Source: Emiliania huxleyi CCMP1516
Lineage: Eukaryota; Haptophyta; Isochrysidales; Noelaerhabdaceae
Length of the DNA stretch: 64,000 nt
Reading direction: 5' to 3'
NCBI RefSeq assembly: GCF_000372725.1
Contig: NW_005201202.1
Location: 51,335-115,334 of the forward strand
A program made the translations under genes and the position numbers. Shown here in pieces: positions 40,333-50,287 of the stretch (its first letter is position 1; every line of letters starts with the position of its first letter). A model generated the notes under the pieces. That model was not told where the DNA came from, searched no databases, and saw nothing but the letters and a program-made list of their open reading frames with translations.

Positions 40333-40747
40333 GGGCGACCGCTGAAGCCTTCACAAGGGCGCGCCTTTTAGAAACAAAAGAAATCGACGCCCCGCTGTCA
40401 GCCCATTTGTCCAGTGCCGCCAGTCCCGTGCACAGTGTCGTGCGATGCTTCAATTCTTTCCCTCGGTGATACGGTGAGAAAACGGAGACGCCAAAACGAC
40501 GAATGGGAGAAGGACAGGGTCCCCACCTGCACGTCCTGCACGAGCAGGATCTTGGAAGGACAAAAGAAAGAAAGAAAACACACAAGGCAGACGAGGGAGG
40601 ATGGGGGGAGGACAGGGTCCCTACCTGCACGAGCAGGATTTTGGAAGGACGATCAGCATCAGGGACACAGGGGAACGGGAGTGGGGAGCGCATCGCGACA
40701 CGGAGGGGGGCTGGGCAGCGTTCACCCACACGACAAATGACGTGTGA
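40333..40747. repeat. Intergenic with two R2-variant copies
   Basis: Copies at about 40503-40556 and 40600-40640 share ACAGGGTCCC-ACCTGCACG and GAGCAGGATTTTGGAAGG with 31640-31690. The right edge (40733-40747) is half of an R1 repeat split by the element that follows. Confidence 0.6.
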
Positions 40748-41100
40748 TATGCGCGTCATCTTCAAACACCCCCCCCCACGCACCTGGGGACCCCCCTCTA
40801 GGTCGACGGTCTGACCAGGTGGAGGTGGGGGGGGGTAGCTACACCCCCCTGTCGCTCAGCGGTCCCGAGCCAGCGGCAGCTGACCCCCCCTCCGGTAGCT
40901 TACCCCCCCCTCGGTCCCGCCCCCTCGCCAGCTTGCGGAGCTGACCCCCCCCTCGGTCAGCTAGGGTCCGGGGCGGAGCCCCGGCGGGGTGCGGGGCGGA
41001 GCCCCGCGAAGAAAATTTTGCGTTTTTTGCAAAATATCGGTCGTCGGCCCTTGTGCTTGAAGACTTGTCGCCTGTGCCACCGCCGCGGCCGCCCTGCTCC

Positions 41101-42839
41101 CGGTGGCAGATAATAGCCCAGGTCGAAGAGTGCGCCCAGCTCTCGGTATCTGGGTGGCAGGCGGGACTAGAGAGGCACGCTGGTGCACGGTTGGGGGCGA
41201 GAGCCGCCATCTTGGACCGTCAGGCGAGTATTTGCAACCGGGAGCTCGCCGCCGCCCCTACTCCGCCGCCGCCGCCCTCCCGAGGGCAGATAATAGCCCA
41301 AGTCGAAGAGTGCGCCCAGCTCTCGGTATCTGGGTGGCAGGCGGGACTTGAGAGGCACGCTGGTGCACGGTTGGGGGCGAGAGCCGCCATCTTGTACCGT
41401 CAGGCGAGTATTTGCAACCGGGAGCTCGCCGCCGCCCCTACTCCGCCGCCGCCGCCCTCCCGAGGGCAGATAATAGCCCAAGTCGAAGAGTGCGCCCTGC
41501 TGTCGGTATCTGGGTGGCAGGCGGGACTTGAGAGGCACGCTGGTGCACGGTTGGGGGCGAGAGCCGCCATCTTGTACCGTCAGGCGAGTATTTGCGACCG
41601 GGAGCTCGCCGCCGCCCCTACTCCGCCGCCGCCGCCCTCCCGAGGGCAGATAATAGCCCAAGTCGAAGAGTGCGCCCTGCTCTCGGTATCTGGGTGGCAG
41701 GCGGGACTAGAGAGGCACGCTGGTGCACGGTTGGGGGCGAGAGCCGCCATCTTGGACCGTCAGGCGAGTATTTGCGACCGGGAGCTCGCCGCCGCCCCTA
41801 CTCCGCCGCCGCCGCCCTCCCGAGGGCAGATAATAGCCCAAGTCGAAGAGTGCGCCCTGCTGTCGGTATCTGGGTGGCAGGCGGGACTAGAGAGGCACGC
41901 TGGTGCACGGTTGGGGGCGAGAGCCGCCATCTTGGACCGTCAGGCGAGTATTTGCGACCGGGAGCTCGCCGCCGCCCCTACTCCGCCGCCGCCGCCCTCC
42001 CGAGGGCAGATAATAGCCCAAGTCGAAGAGTGCGCCCAGCTCTCGGTATCTGGGTGGCAGGCGGGACTAGAGAGGCACGCTGGTGCACGGTTGGGGGCGA
42101 GAGCCGCCATCTTGGACCGTCAGGCGAGTATTTGCGACCGGGAGCTCGCCGCCGCCCCTACTCCGCCGCCGCCGCCCTCCCGGTGGCAGATAATAGCCCA
42201 AGTCGAAGAGTGCGCCCTGCTCTCGGTATCTGGGTGGCAGGCGGGACTAGAGAGGCACGCTGGTGCACAGTTGGGGGCGAGAGCCGCCATCTTGGACCGT
42301 CAGGCGAGTATTTGCGACCGGGAGCTCGCCGCCGCCCCTACTCCGCCGCCGCCGCCCTCCCGAGGGCAGATAATAGCCCAAGTCGAAGAGTGCGCCCTGC
42401 TGTCGGTATCTGGGTGGCAGGCGGGACTTGAGAGGCACGCTGGTGCACGGTTGGGGGCGAGAGCCGCCATCTTGGACCGTCAGGCGAGTATTTGCGACCG
42501 GGAGCTCGCCGCCGCCCCTACTCCGCCGCCGCCGCCCTCCCGAGGGCAGATAATAGCCCAAGTCGAAGAGTGCGCCCTGCTGTCGGTATCTGGGTGGCAG
42601 GCGGGACTAGAGGCACGCTGGTGCACGGTTGGGGGCGAGAGCCGCCATTTGTACCGTCAGGCGAGTATTTGCGACCGGGAGCTCGCCGCCGCCCCTACTC
42701 CGCCGCCGCCGCCCTCCCGAGGGCAGATAATAGCCCAAGTCGAAGAGTGCGCCCAGCTCTCGGTATCTGGGTGGCAGGCGGGACTGGAGAGGCACGCTGG
42801 TGCACGGTTGGGGGCGAGAGCCGCCATCTTGGACCGTCA
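41101..42839 (+). repeat. Ten-copy 180-bp tandem repeat array
   Basis: Units start at 41101, 41281, 41461, 41641, 41821, 42001, 42181, 42361, 42541 and 42718; the ninth is 177 bp and the last is partial. Copies differ at only a few positions (CAG/CTG before CTCTCGG or CTGTCGG, CTTGAG/CTAGAG). Every unit contains GCAGATAATAGCCCA, GCCGCCATCTTG and CCGCCGCCGCCGCCCTCC. The length is a multiple of three, and several frames on both strands stay open across many units, so coding status cannot be decided from openness alone. Confidence 0.95.
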
Positions 42840-42863
42840 CTGCCGCTCGATCAGATCGTCGCC

Positions 42864-43765
42864 ATGCTCACGCCCCGCGACATTGAGTACTTTGCGACTC
42901 GACATGGTAAGTTCCTCCACTACGCGACCATGCTCAAGCTGTGCCCCAAGGACTCACCCGAGTGCGCTAGCTGCTGGTACTGCTCCCGCTTCGGGCAGCG
43001 GCTTCTGCCCCCTGAGCTGCAGAAGCACTTCCTGCCGGTCTACCCCACGGTGGGCAGCACTGGTGAGTTTACTCCGTTTGCCACTCGATGGGAGGAGACG
43101 CTTGCCGGTCGTGGGCAGGCCTATGTGTCTGACACCTCGCTCGTGTCACGCGTCGTCTCTTCCGCCTACGCCAAGCACAGGCTGCGGCGGCGGTGGAGGC
43201 AGAGAGGAAGGCGGCGGAGGCGGCGGCTGCTGCGGAGGAGGCTGGGGAGGAGGCTGTGGCGGAGCTAGACGCGGACTCAGCCCAGGCTGAAGCAGCAGCG
43301 GCCTCGGCAGCGACGAAGGCGGACGAAGCGCGAGCGGCCAAGGAGAGGGCGGCGGCGGCGCAAAAGGCGGCCGAGGTGCCTCCGGATGCGCTAGTTGCAT
43401 CGCTTGCAAAGGAGACGCTGCTTCAGCCTGGGAGCATACGCTCACTGTTCAAGAAGCACTACTCTCAGAAGAAGAAAGCGGCACAGTGGGAGGCACCGCA
43501 TCAGGCCACGGGCGCGGGAGGGGATGCTCAAGCAGCTGCCGTGGAGAACGGGTCCCTCAAATATGACGCGTCACTAGTTGGCCGGCGCTGCACGGTGTTG
43601 TGGTGCCCTGAAGACGGCGACGAGGAGGACGAAGACTACTATAGCGCTACCATTGTTGCATACAATAGCCGCTGTGCCCCCCGCAAGGGACGCTTCCTCC
43701 TCCACTTTGATTGCGGCCTGCGCAAGCGCGTGCAACTGCCAGCCGTGAAACAGTGCGTATCATGA
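42864..43765 (+). CDS. Element-encoded protein with Cys cluster, Ala-rich coil and Tudor-like C-terminus
   Basis: I start at the first ATG after the repeat array (42864, MLTPRDIEYFATRHGKF); the frame is also open back into the last repeat units. Part one has a Cys cluster, LCPKDSPECASCWYCSRFGQ. A 38-nt GT-AG intron (43143-43180) joins SDTSL to AAAAVEAERKAAEA. A long Ala/Glu helix follows, then LLQPGSIRSLFKKHYSQKKK. The last part, LVGRRCTVLWCPEDGDEEDE then YYSATIVAYN and GRFLLHFDCGLRKRVQLP, is a Tudor/PWWP-like barrel by pattern. Strong internal donors (GTAAGT at 42907, GTGAGT at 43062) leave room for alternative splicing. A chromatin-binding cargo protein of the element is my inference. Confidence 0.55.
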
Positions 43766-44024
43766 CGAGGCGCGTCTCCAGCTGTAGCTGCCAGAAGTCA
43801 CCCGGCGGTGTGGCTGGCTGCTGCGAGGGCACTGACGGCTGTGAGGAGCTGCCGCGCCCATGGGAGGCGGAGCCGAAGTAACCACACGCTGGTTGGTGCT
43901 GTTATTTGCGTAGCTAGGATGGCTCGCAGTGTGTGTCACACATGAGTGAGAGACATACGATACGTGATAGAGTACTTTGCATGTTCATACTCATTGTTCA
44001 TACACACACGGACACACGTGTTTC

Positions 44025-44512
44025 CTACCACCACTCAAACGTTCGTCCGTTCCGCAGTTCTCGTACAGCTCTTCGAGCTCCACCCAGCGTGTGTCGGTGA
44101 AACCCGAGAGTCGTGTTCATCCTCTCCAAACTCACCGCGCGTGAGGTAGCAAATAGTGTGTCGGCAGCAGTCAGCTTGTTGCGCCGCTTCTTTCCGATCA
44201 GTTGATCGGGGTCGCACAAGCGCATGCGGAGCACCGCCTCGATCTTGTAGCAGAATGTTGGCACGACCGCGTCGTCCGCACCGCCGCCTGCAAGCCGTGC
44301 CTGGCGCCGATGCTGCCTTTTGCGTTTTGGCACTTGTAGCGAGCACACATGGTGCGGTGCGCGTACTTGAGCAGGCGGTGCGCGCCGCAGTTGGCACAGG
44401 GGCCCTGGGAGTATGGCGTGCTGCGGCATGTGGACGCGCGTCCAGGTATTTTTCGGGTAAACCTGGACTTTCTCGGGTATACCCGGGTTTTACCTGGGTC
44501 TTGGGCAGGCAC
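44025..44512 (-). pseudogene. Degraded Cys-rich ORF inside the 3.9-kb element
   Basis: Minus-strand frames read CRSTPYSQGPCANCGAHRLL, KYAHRTMCARYKCQNAKGS and then, in a different frame, PTFCYKIEAVLRMRLCDPDQ and LIGKKRRNKLTAAD. CxxC and CxxxxC spacing suggests a zinc-binding piece. The 8 nt between the two frames are too short for an intron, so the gene is probably broken or needs an unseen splice. Confidence 0.35.
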
Positions 44513-44684
44513 CCCCCTGTCGGTCGAGCAGTCTTGGCTCCCGCGAGGTGTACCCCCCTCTCGGTCAGAGGCCTGGCCAGGGGCACCTGTAGGGGGGTAC
44601 CACCACCCCCCTCATGCTCACACGTCTTGCGAGAATGGGGGCGGCTAGGTGCGAGGGGGGGGGTGTTTGAAGATGACGCGCATA

Positions 44685-44938
44685 TGAGTGTTAGATTTGT
44701 TTGGTATTGCTAAAAATCTCTCCCACACGACAGGGTCCCAGGGATTCCCCTCTCGTATAGGACAAGTTGCACCGGCGGCACGGGGGCAGGCGCGGGCCTC
44801 CTACTGGTTGCGCTCTCCTAGTTCTCCTGCTCCTGCCTGACAAGGGACAGCGAAGGCTCGCAGCACGGTGGACGGTGCTCCCGCGGGTTTCTTTATCGGG
44901 TACCCATCCACGACGGAGCTCGGCTCCACCACGAGCCG
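44685..44938. other. Second half of the split R1 repeat, then promoter region
   Basis: Bases 44685-44727 are the other half of the R1 copy interrupted by the 3.9-kb element (GTTTGGTATTGCTAAAAATC). The remainder is upstream DNA of the PFK-2 gene. Confidence 0.6.
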
Positions 44939-47739
44939 ATGGCAGCCCGGTCTAGCCGGCCTGTCGACTACTATGACGGCAAGGCCGTCTCGCTGGACAT
45001 CCCGGAGGCGATCCAGCGCCGCCTCTCCGTCCGCTCCTCGCTCACGCCTGATTCGGCGAAGCTTATCCTGGTGATGGTCGGCCTTCCCGGCCGCGGCAAG
45101 TCCTTCATCGCGCACAAGCTCTCGCGCTTCCTCAACTGGACGGGCTACCAGACCGAGATCTTCAACGCCGGCCAGAACCGGCGCGCCAACCACTCGCCCA
45201 CCAACCACTCGCGCGCCGGCTTCTTTGACCCGAGCGACGCGGAGAGGAAGGCAAAGCGCGAGAGCATCGCGATGAGCACGTTTGAGGAGCTGCTCGAGTG
45301 GCTGGCGGGCGGCGGCGAGATCGGCATCTTTGATGCCACAAACTCGAACCCGCAGAGGCGCGCCCTCCTCGTCTCACGCGCGGCCGAGTGGAAGGGTTGG
45401 AGGAGCGGAGACGCGAGCCCTGCCGCTGGGGGCGCCGGCGCGGGCGTCGCGGGCGGAGGCGGTGCCAGGTTCGGCGTGTCGATCGTCTTCATCGAGTCGA
45501 TCTGCACCGACAAGTCTATCCTCGAGGCCAACATGCTCTCCAAGGTGCGCGCCTCGCCCGACTTTGCCGGCCTGAGCGAGGAGGAGGCGCTCTCCGACCT
45601 GCGGCAGCGGGTCTCGCACTACGAGGCGTCGTACGTGCCGGTGGCGGACGAGGAGGGGGCGTACATCAAGCTCTTCGACCTCTCCTCCAAGGTGACGGCC
45701 CACCAGGTCTTCGGCCGCATGACGCAGCGCGTGCTTCCCTACATGATGAGCCTGCACATCTCGCTCCGCCCAATCTTCCTCGCCGCGCTGCCGCCCGGAT
45801 ACGGCGACGCCTCCTCCCGCGGTGCCCCGTGCACGCCACGCGCACGGCACGCGGCTGACGCGTCCACGGACACGCGCAGGCGACCTCTCCTGCGAGGAGG
45901 GCGGCTGCTCCTCCCCCAACCAGTCCTTCGCGCTCCAGCTCGCCGGCTGGGTCGGCAGGCACGGAATTAATTAAATTAAGTAAGTAAGAAGTAAGTAATC
46001 ACAGCTCGCCGGCTGGGTCGGCAGGCACGGAATTAATTAATTAGCAAGTAAGAAGTAAGTAATCACAGCTCGCCGGCTGGGTCGGCAGGCACGTAATTAA
46101 TTAAATTAAGTAAGTAAGAAGTAAGTAATCACAGCTCGCCGGCTGGGTCGGCAGGCACGTAATTAATTAAGTTAGCAAGTCCGTGATGAATGAATCACAG
46201 CTCGCGAGCTGGGTCGGCAGGCACGCGCCGTCCTCGCCCCTCCGCCTCCTCTCGTCGACGCAGGCGAGCGCGGTCGACGCGGCGAGGGTGGTCGCGCGGG
46301 ACGTGCGCTCACCCGCCACCCGCCCCACACGCCCCACACACCCAAGCCACCGCCGCGCCAAGGCAGCCGCCACGCTCAAGCCCCTGCACTGCCCCGCTAG
46401 CCCTCGCCGCACCCCTCCCGCACACGCCGCACCCCTCCCGCACACTCCCGAGCCGACGCCGCGCTCGGCACCCGAAGGCCGCACTCCTCTCGCAACCCGC
46501 TGCCCCAGATGCGGCGGCGCGGCGTCGGCTGCTCTGTGACAAACGTCTCCTGCCTCAACCCGCTCGACCGCGGTATAGTACAGTATAGCATAGCATAGTG
46601 TGGTGTAGTATAGTATAGTCTCCTGCCTCAACCCGCTCGACCGCGGCGCGAGACGCGCCCGAGACGCCGAGATTGCCAGAGATGAGCCGAGAGGAGCCGA
46701 GATTGCCAGAGATGAGCCGAGAGGAGCCGAGATTGCCAGAGATGAGCCGAGAGGAGCCGAGATTGCCAGAGATGAGCCGAGAGGAGCCGAGATTGCCAGA
46801 GATGAGCCGAGAGGAGCCGAGATTGCCAGAGATGAGCCGAGAGGAGCCGAGATTGCCAGAGATGAGCCGAGAGGAGCCGAGATTGCCAGAGTGAGCCGAG
46901 AGGAGCCGAGGTGATTAGCCTCCACTTCGTGCGTCCGCCTGCTCGAGCGCGGCGCGAGGGGGCAGCGCTGAGGCGGCGTCTCACCCTGCCGCTCGCCCAC
47001 CTCGCCTGCGCGCCGCCTGCCGCAGGCTCCGAGGCGGGCGAGGACCAGTGGGCGACGCAGCGGCTCGCTTCGATGGGCTTCTCGCAGCGCTACCCGGGAG
47101 GCGAGTCCTTCGCCGACCTGGTCCGCCGCCTCGAGGCGCCGAGCAGTAGCCAGCTGCGAGAGCAGAAGCTAGGAGGTCCGGAGAGGACTCGCCTCACCTG
47201 GCCACCGCTACTCCCCTCGCAGCTAGCTTCTGCTCTCGCAGCCAGCTCCTGCTCTCGCAGCCAGCTCCTCCCCCTCCCCCCCTCCCCCCCTTAGGCGTGC
47301 GTCCTCGAGGTCGAGGCCTCGACAGAGCCGGCGACCGACCCCCGGCCGCGGACAGCGGCGCGATGCGGCCGTCCTCACCTCGCCCTATGGCGGCGCTGGT
47401 AGGTGCTCATCGTGGCGCACGCGACGCCGTGCCGCGCTCTGCGCGCATATTTCCTCGGCTTGCCGGTCGCGGAGTGCATGTGCGCCGCGTCGAGCCGACG
47501 CGGCGGAGGCGACCCTCTCCACGGCTGTGACGCGTCCATGACACGTCCATGCCAGGTGCCCGGCGTCGAGCCGCGCGGCGGAGGCGCTGGCGAACGCGTC
47601 GCGCTCCGTGGTCGAGCTGCTGCCGGCGCTGTTTGGCAAGTGGAGTGAGGAGATCCACACGCTCGAGGAGCGCGGCGAGAACAGCGAGGTGCTCAGTCTC
47701 GATGACGCCGTCTTCAGCCTCGAGGGGCAGGTGGGATGA
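44939..47739 (+). CDS. 6-phosphofructo-2-kinase/fructose-2,6-bisphosphatase-like protein
   Basis: Exon 1 (44939-45803) is the kinase: LILVMVGLPGRGKSFIAHKL (P-loop), YQTEIFNAGQNRR, FFDPSD, GIFDATNS, FGVSIVFIESICTDK, SPDFAGLS, YVPVADEEGAYIKLFDL and LPYMMSLHISLRPIFL. A 76-nt GC-AG intron leads to GDLSCEEGGCSSPNQSFALQ. Later exons give PLRLLSSTQASAVDAARVVA, SCLNPLDRG, FSQRYPGGESFADLVRRLEA, LEVEASTEP, VLIVAHATPCRALRAYFLGL and VVELLPALFGKWSEEIHTLE, which is the phosphatase order. The catalytic RHGE motif expected after RPIFL is absent in this model (RPIFLAALPPGYGDLSC), so the enzyme may be kinase-only unless an exon is missing. Introns hold tandem arrays, including duplicated exon pieces. It controls fructose-2,6-bisphosphate by family. 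Exact 3' exons are approximate. Confidence 0.8.
45939..46222 (+). repeat. Tandemly duplicated exon piece plus AT-rich spacer, five copies
   Basis: The piece CTCGCCGGCTGGGTCGGCAG plus GCACG occ urs at about 45942, 46005, 46068 and 46135, and in diverged form (CTCGCGAGCTGG) at 46201. Copies are separated by TAATTAA/GTAAGTAAG spacers ending AATCACAG. Only one copy is needed for the protein (LAGWVGRHA). Each unit carries an AG before the exon piece and GC or GT after it, so every copy looks like a splice-ready mini-exon. Confidence 0.85.
46548..46650 (+). repeat. 29-bp exon piece duplicated around a TATAG-rich spacer
   Basis: GTCTCCTGCCTCAACCCGCT continuing CGACCGCGG occurs at about 46549 and again at about 46619, separated by a spacer of TATAGTA/GCATAGC repeats. 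The piece encodes SCLNPLDRG of the phosphatase part. Confidence 0.85.
46671..46911 (+). repeat. 30-bp minisatellite, eight copies, in a PFK-2 intron
   Basis: Unit GATTGCCAGAGATGAGCCGA plus GAGGAGCCGA, essentially identical in the first seven copies; the eighth lacks one base. The open frames across it are by-products of the 30-bp period. Confidence 0.95.
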
Positions 47740-48928
47740 GCGCGCTCTTGCGCCCTGTTTGACCAGTACTAACGTATGTGGTACGTACAGGTGCTTCCAT
47801 GCGGTGGTGTGCGCGGCACGTGACACTGGTCCGCGACGGCACGCGCGTTATTTGTGTGCCGCACACACCTTGTAGTTGTACCTTCTCGTGCTGTGGTGTG
47901 TGGAGCATGCTCTTTTTCGGGGGAGATTTTTTCGCATTGACCATTGTCGATTGTGTCGATGATTTTGTGTTTTTTCGCCACACAAAGTGCCACACACGCG
48001 CCTGTACGACGGCTTTTTTTATCGTGAGGCTGTAATGTGTAACATGTCGTAAACAAGCTCGGTGTATTGAATTGTGGAGCTGGGGGGCCGAGCGTTTTTG
48101 ATCTATCTGCACTCCCTGGGTGATTGGGCGCCCGCCCACCGCCTCTGAGGGGGTCGGGCCCCCTCTAGACTGAAAACAAAAACAAAATCGAGAAACAGTA
48201 AAAAACAACCTGCGAGAGCGGCGCTGCGCGCCGCCTACTAGCTGCTTCGTGACTGAGATCTGAGTATCTAGATAACCCCAAACGGCATCCCAAAAAACGT
48301 GTAACAACCGAGACCACATCAGAGGCGGATGGGCGCACGCACCCGCGCAGCGCCGCAAAGAAGCTGGCGACGGCAATGCGCTTCATGATGAAGGAGCTCA
48401 ACCGGTTCGAGGACGAGATGACATCGAGGATGTCATGTTGCGCGACGGCGTCATCCATTTCGTCAAGCCACATTCATCGTGACCGTCGCCACCCTCGCCG
48501 CCGTCTCGCCTACGTCGCCGCCGTCGCCATCATGGGCCTCGCTGCCGAGACGGTGCTGTTGCATCTGACTCAACTCTCCCACCCCCCCTGGCTCCTATGC
48601 CGACGTGTCCCGTGCTCCCCCGTCCGCAGATGTCTCTGCTGTGCCGCCCGGCGGAGCTCTGCGGCGGGCCCTGGCCTCCTCGCCGCCTTCGCTGCTGCTG
48701 TCTGTTTTCTGTTTTCTGTTTTTCAAAACGCCCGCCCGCCCGCCACCCCGACGCCCGAGGCGGCTCGGCCCCCCACTCAGCCAGAGATCAAAAACGCTCG
48801 GGGCCAGGCCCGGGTAAAAAATTAAAAGGGGGTATAGCGTATACGTACATCTGACATGCACATGCACATGTCCATGTCCATGTGCATGGTTGTGCATGTG
48901 CATGGACCAGGAGTGAGCGCTGTAATGA
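47740..48928. other. Intergenic, AT-richer, no gene recognised
   Basis: Bases 47900-48060 are T-rich. Alternating purine-pyrimidine ATGCACATG/CATGTCC repeats lie at 48856-48904, next to the hAT-like element. Open frames at 48376-48825 show no domain signature. Confidence 0.4.
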
Positions 48929-50002
48929 TAGGGTGCCCACAGGACCCAAAAAAAGAAAAGAAAAAGAAATGGGGCAACCCCGATCGCAGCACTTCGTGTT
49001 GGAGAGTCGAGATATTGAGAGTGTGACTAGGAGGGAGGGACGCTGGGGATTCTCAAAGGTATACCCTTGGAATGGCCGGATCCAGCCTTAAAAGTACGTG
49101 TACGAGATCGCGCGCGCTTCACGCACAGCACCGCCTGTTCTCCGCGGTTGTGTGACGACGCGTGCCGTGTGCTAGCAGAGTTGGGCGCGTCGCGGCGCGA
49201 CGGCGCCCGCGAGGGAAGGCGCGGGTGCAGCGGCCGCCGGCGGCCGTACCGCCCGCCAGCCGGCGCAGCAGCGGCCAGCGCAGCGGCCGCCGGCGCAGCA
49301 GCCAGAGCAGCCGGTGCGCGCCTCTTGCGAGGCGAGTACTGCCGTCCGGCAGCCTTGAGGCGGCCGGGCGAGGCGGCCGGGCGGCAGTACTCGTTCGAAC
49401 TTTGCGAGCCGTGCGCGCGCCGAGGCGCGCGCGGCGCGCGCCCGCCCGGCTGCCAGTAGGGGGCGGCGCAATATGGCCTATAGTACAGCCCTGAGGAGAA
49501 GGAAGAGGCTGGCTGGCAATGCTGTATGCCGCCGAGGGCCATTTTTGGGGTGCTGACCCACGCCCAGGGGGCTTCAAAAAGGGGTCCCCAAGCCGGGAAA
49601 ACCCGCCCCCCCCCATCCGAGGCCGGTCGAAGCCCACTTGGGCACAGCCATGAGGAGTCCTCTTGGTGCTCCTCGCGGCCGTTTGAACCTCGGGCGCGCG
49701 CCGATGGGGGGGGGGGGGGGGGTCTTGCTTGCTCCACACCGAGCGCCATCGGTCCGGACCGGCCCGGCGTGCCCACCGAGGGTCGGCTTGCACAAGGTCT
49801 GAGCCGCGGGCGCTCGGCGCCAAGTGCAGTGTCACGCTCGCACTGGAGCGGGTCACAATGGGAAACCCTCGTTTCCTATGTACTCGGTCCCCCAACGGAA
49901 GAGGCCTCGCTCCTATTGGAACACTCCCAACATCAGACGTTGCCTCGTGCGTCCCTTTTTGAGGCGGAAAGCTATTTTCTTTTGGGTCCTGTGGGCACCC
50001 TA
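48929..50002. mobile_element. Complete non-autonomous hAT-like element, 1,074 bp
   Basis: Termini TAGGGTGCCCACAGGACCC are inverted at 48929 and 50002 and match over about 27 bp into an A/G-rich stretch. Both ends are flanked by the direct repeat GTAATGA (48922-48928, 50003-50009). TAGGG termini are hAT-like, though hAT duplications are normally 8 bp and only 7 match here. The interior has a hairpin (GAGTACTGCCG at 49333 with its inverse at 49381), two long G tracts, and no transposase. A solo terminus lies at 22707. Confidence 0.85.
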
Positions 50003-50287
50003 GTAATGAGTGCGTCTGATAAAAGACAGACCCGCGGAGACCCGCGCCCACATCGGATCGCACTGTATCCGTCACCGCCACAGACCCACCGCCACTCGAC
50101 TACGGCTCTCTCTCTCGAGGAGGACCGAGAGAGAATGCGGAGTGACGGAGCACAAGAGACATCACAGTAGAGAGGGAGAGGCACAGAACAGGGAGAACCA
50201 ACGAAACATGGAAACATGGACGACGCGAGGGGAGCAGGCAATCGCTCCCTCGACATTGGTCATTGCGACGGCAGCGCAACGCGCGCC
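50003..50287. other. 3' flank of the LOV gene, nothing recognised
   Basis: Short intergenic region between the hAT-like element and the stop codon of the LOV exon; no gene supported. Confidence 0.4.

Larger units (their letters stand above)
40748..44684. mobile_element. 3.9-kb TIR element carrying a 180-bp repeat array and a Tudor-like gene
   Basis: Inverted ends 40748-40785 and 44647-44684 match over 38 bp with one mismatch and begin TATGCGCGTCATCTTCAAAC, followed by a C9 run. TGA flanks both sides (40745-40747, 44685-44687). Removing the element rejoins an R1 repeat whose undisrupted copies are at 3556-3620 and 5598-5665, so TGA is the 3-bp target duplication. Subterminal regions on both sides are dense in CCCCCCTCGGTCAGCT-type iterons. 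Cargo: ten 180-bp repeats, a plus-strand gene with a Tudor-like end, and a degraded minus-strand Cys-rich ORF. I see no recognisable transposase. Three-base duplications occur in CACTA and PIF/Harbinger elements, but the ends do not begin CACTA. It may be a non-autonomous giant or an undescribed family. Confidence 0.85.

Noticed and set aside
41101-42839. YY1-like binding sites (GCCGCCATCTTG) repeated ten times
   Set aside because: The match is to an animal transcription factor; nothing shows that a YY1-like protein exists here, so I note it only as a repeated motif.
46671-46911. CRISPR-like array
   Set aside because: The 30-bp units abut with no unique spacers, and the locus is an intron of a eukaryotic gene. 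The 180-bp array at 41101 was rejected for the same reason.
48376-48825. Plus-strand open frame between PFK-2 and the hAT-like element
   Set aside because: No domain, odd composition and no supporting context; likely chance.
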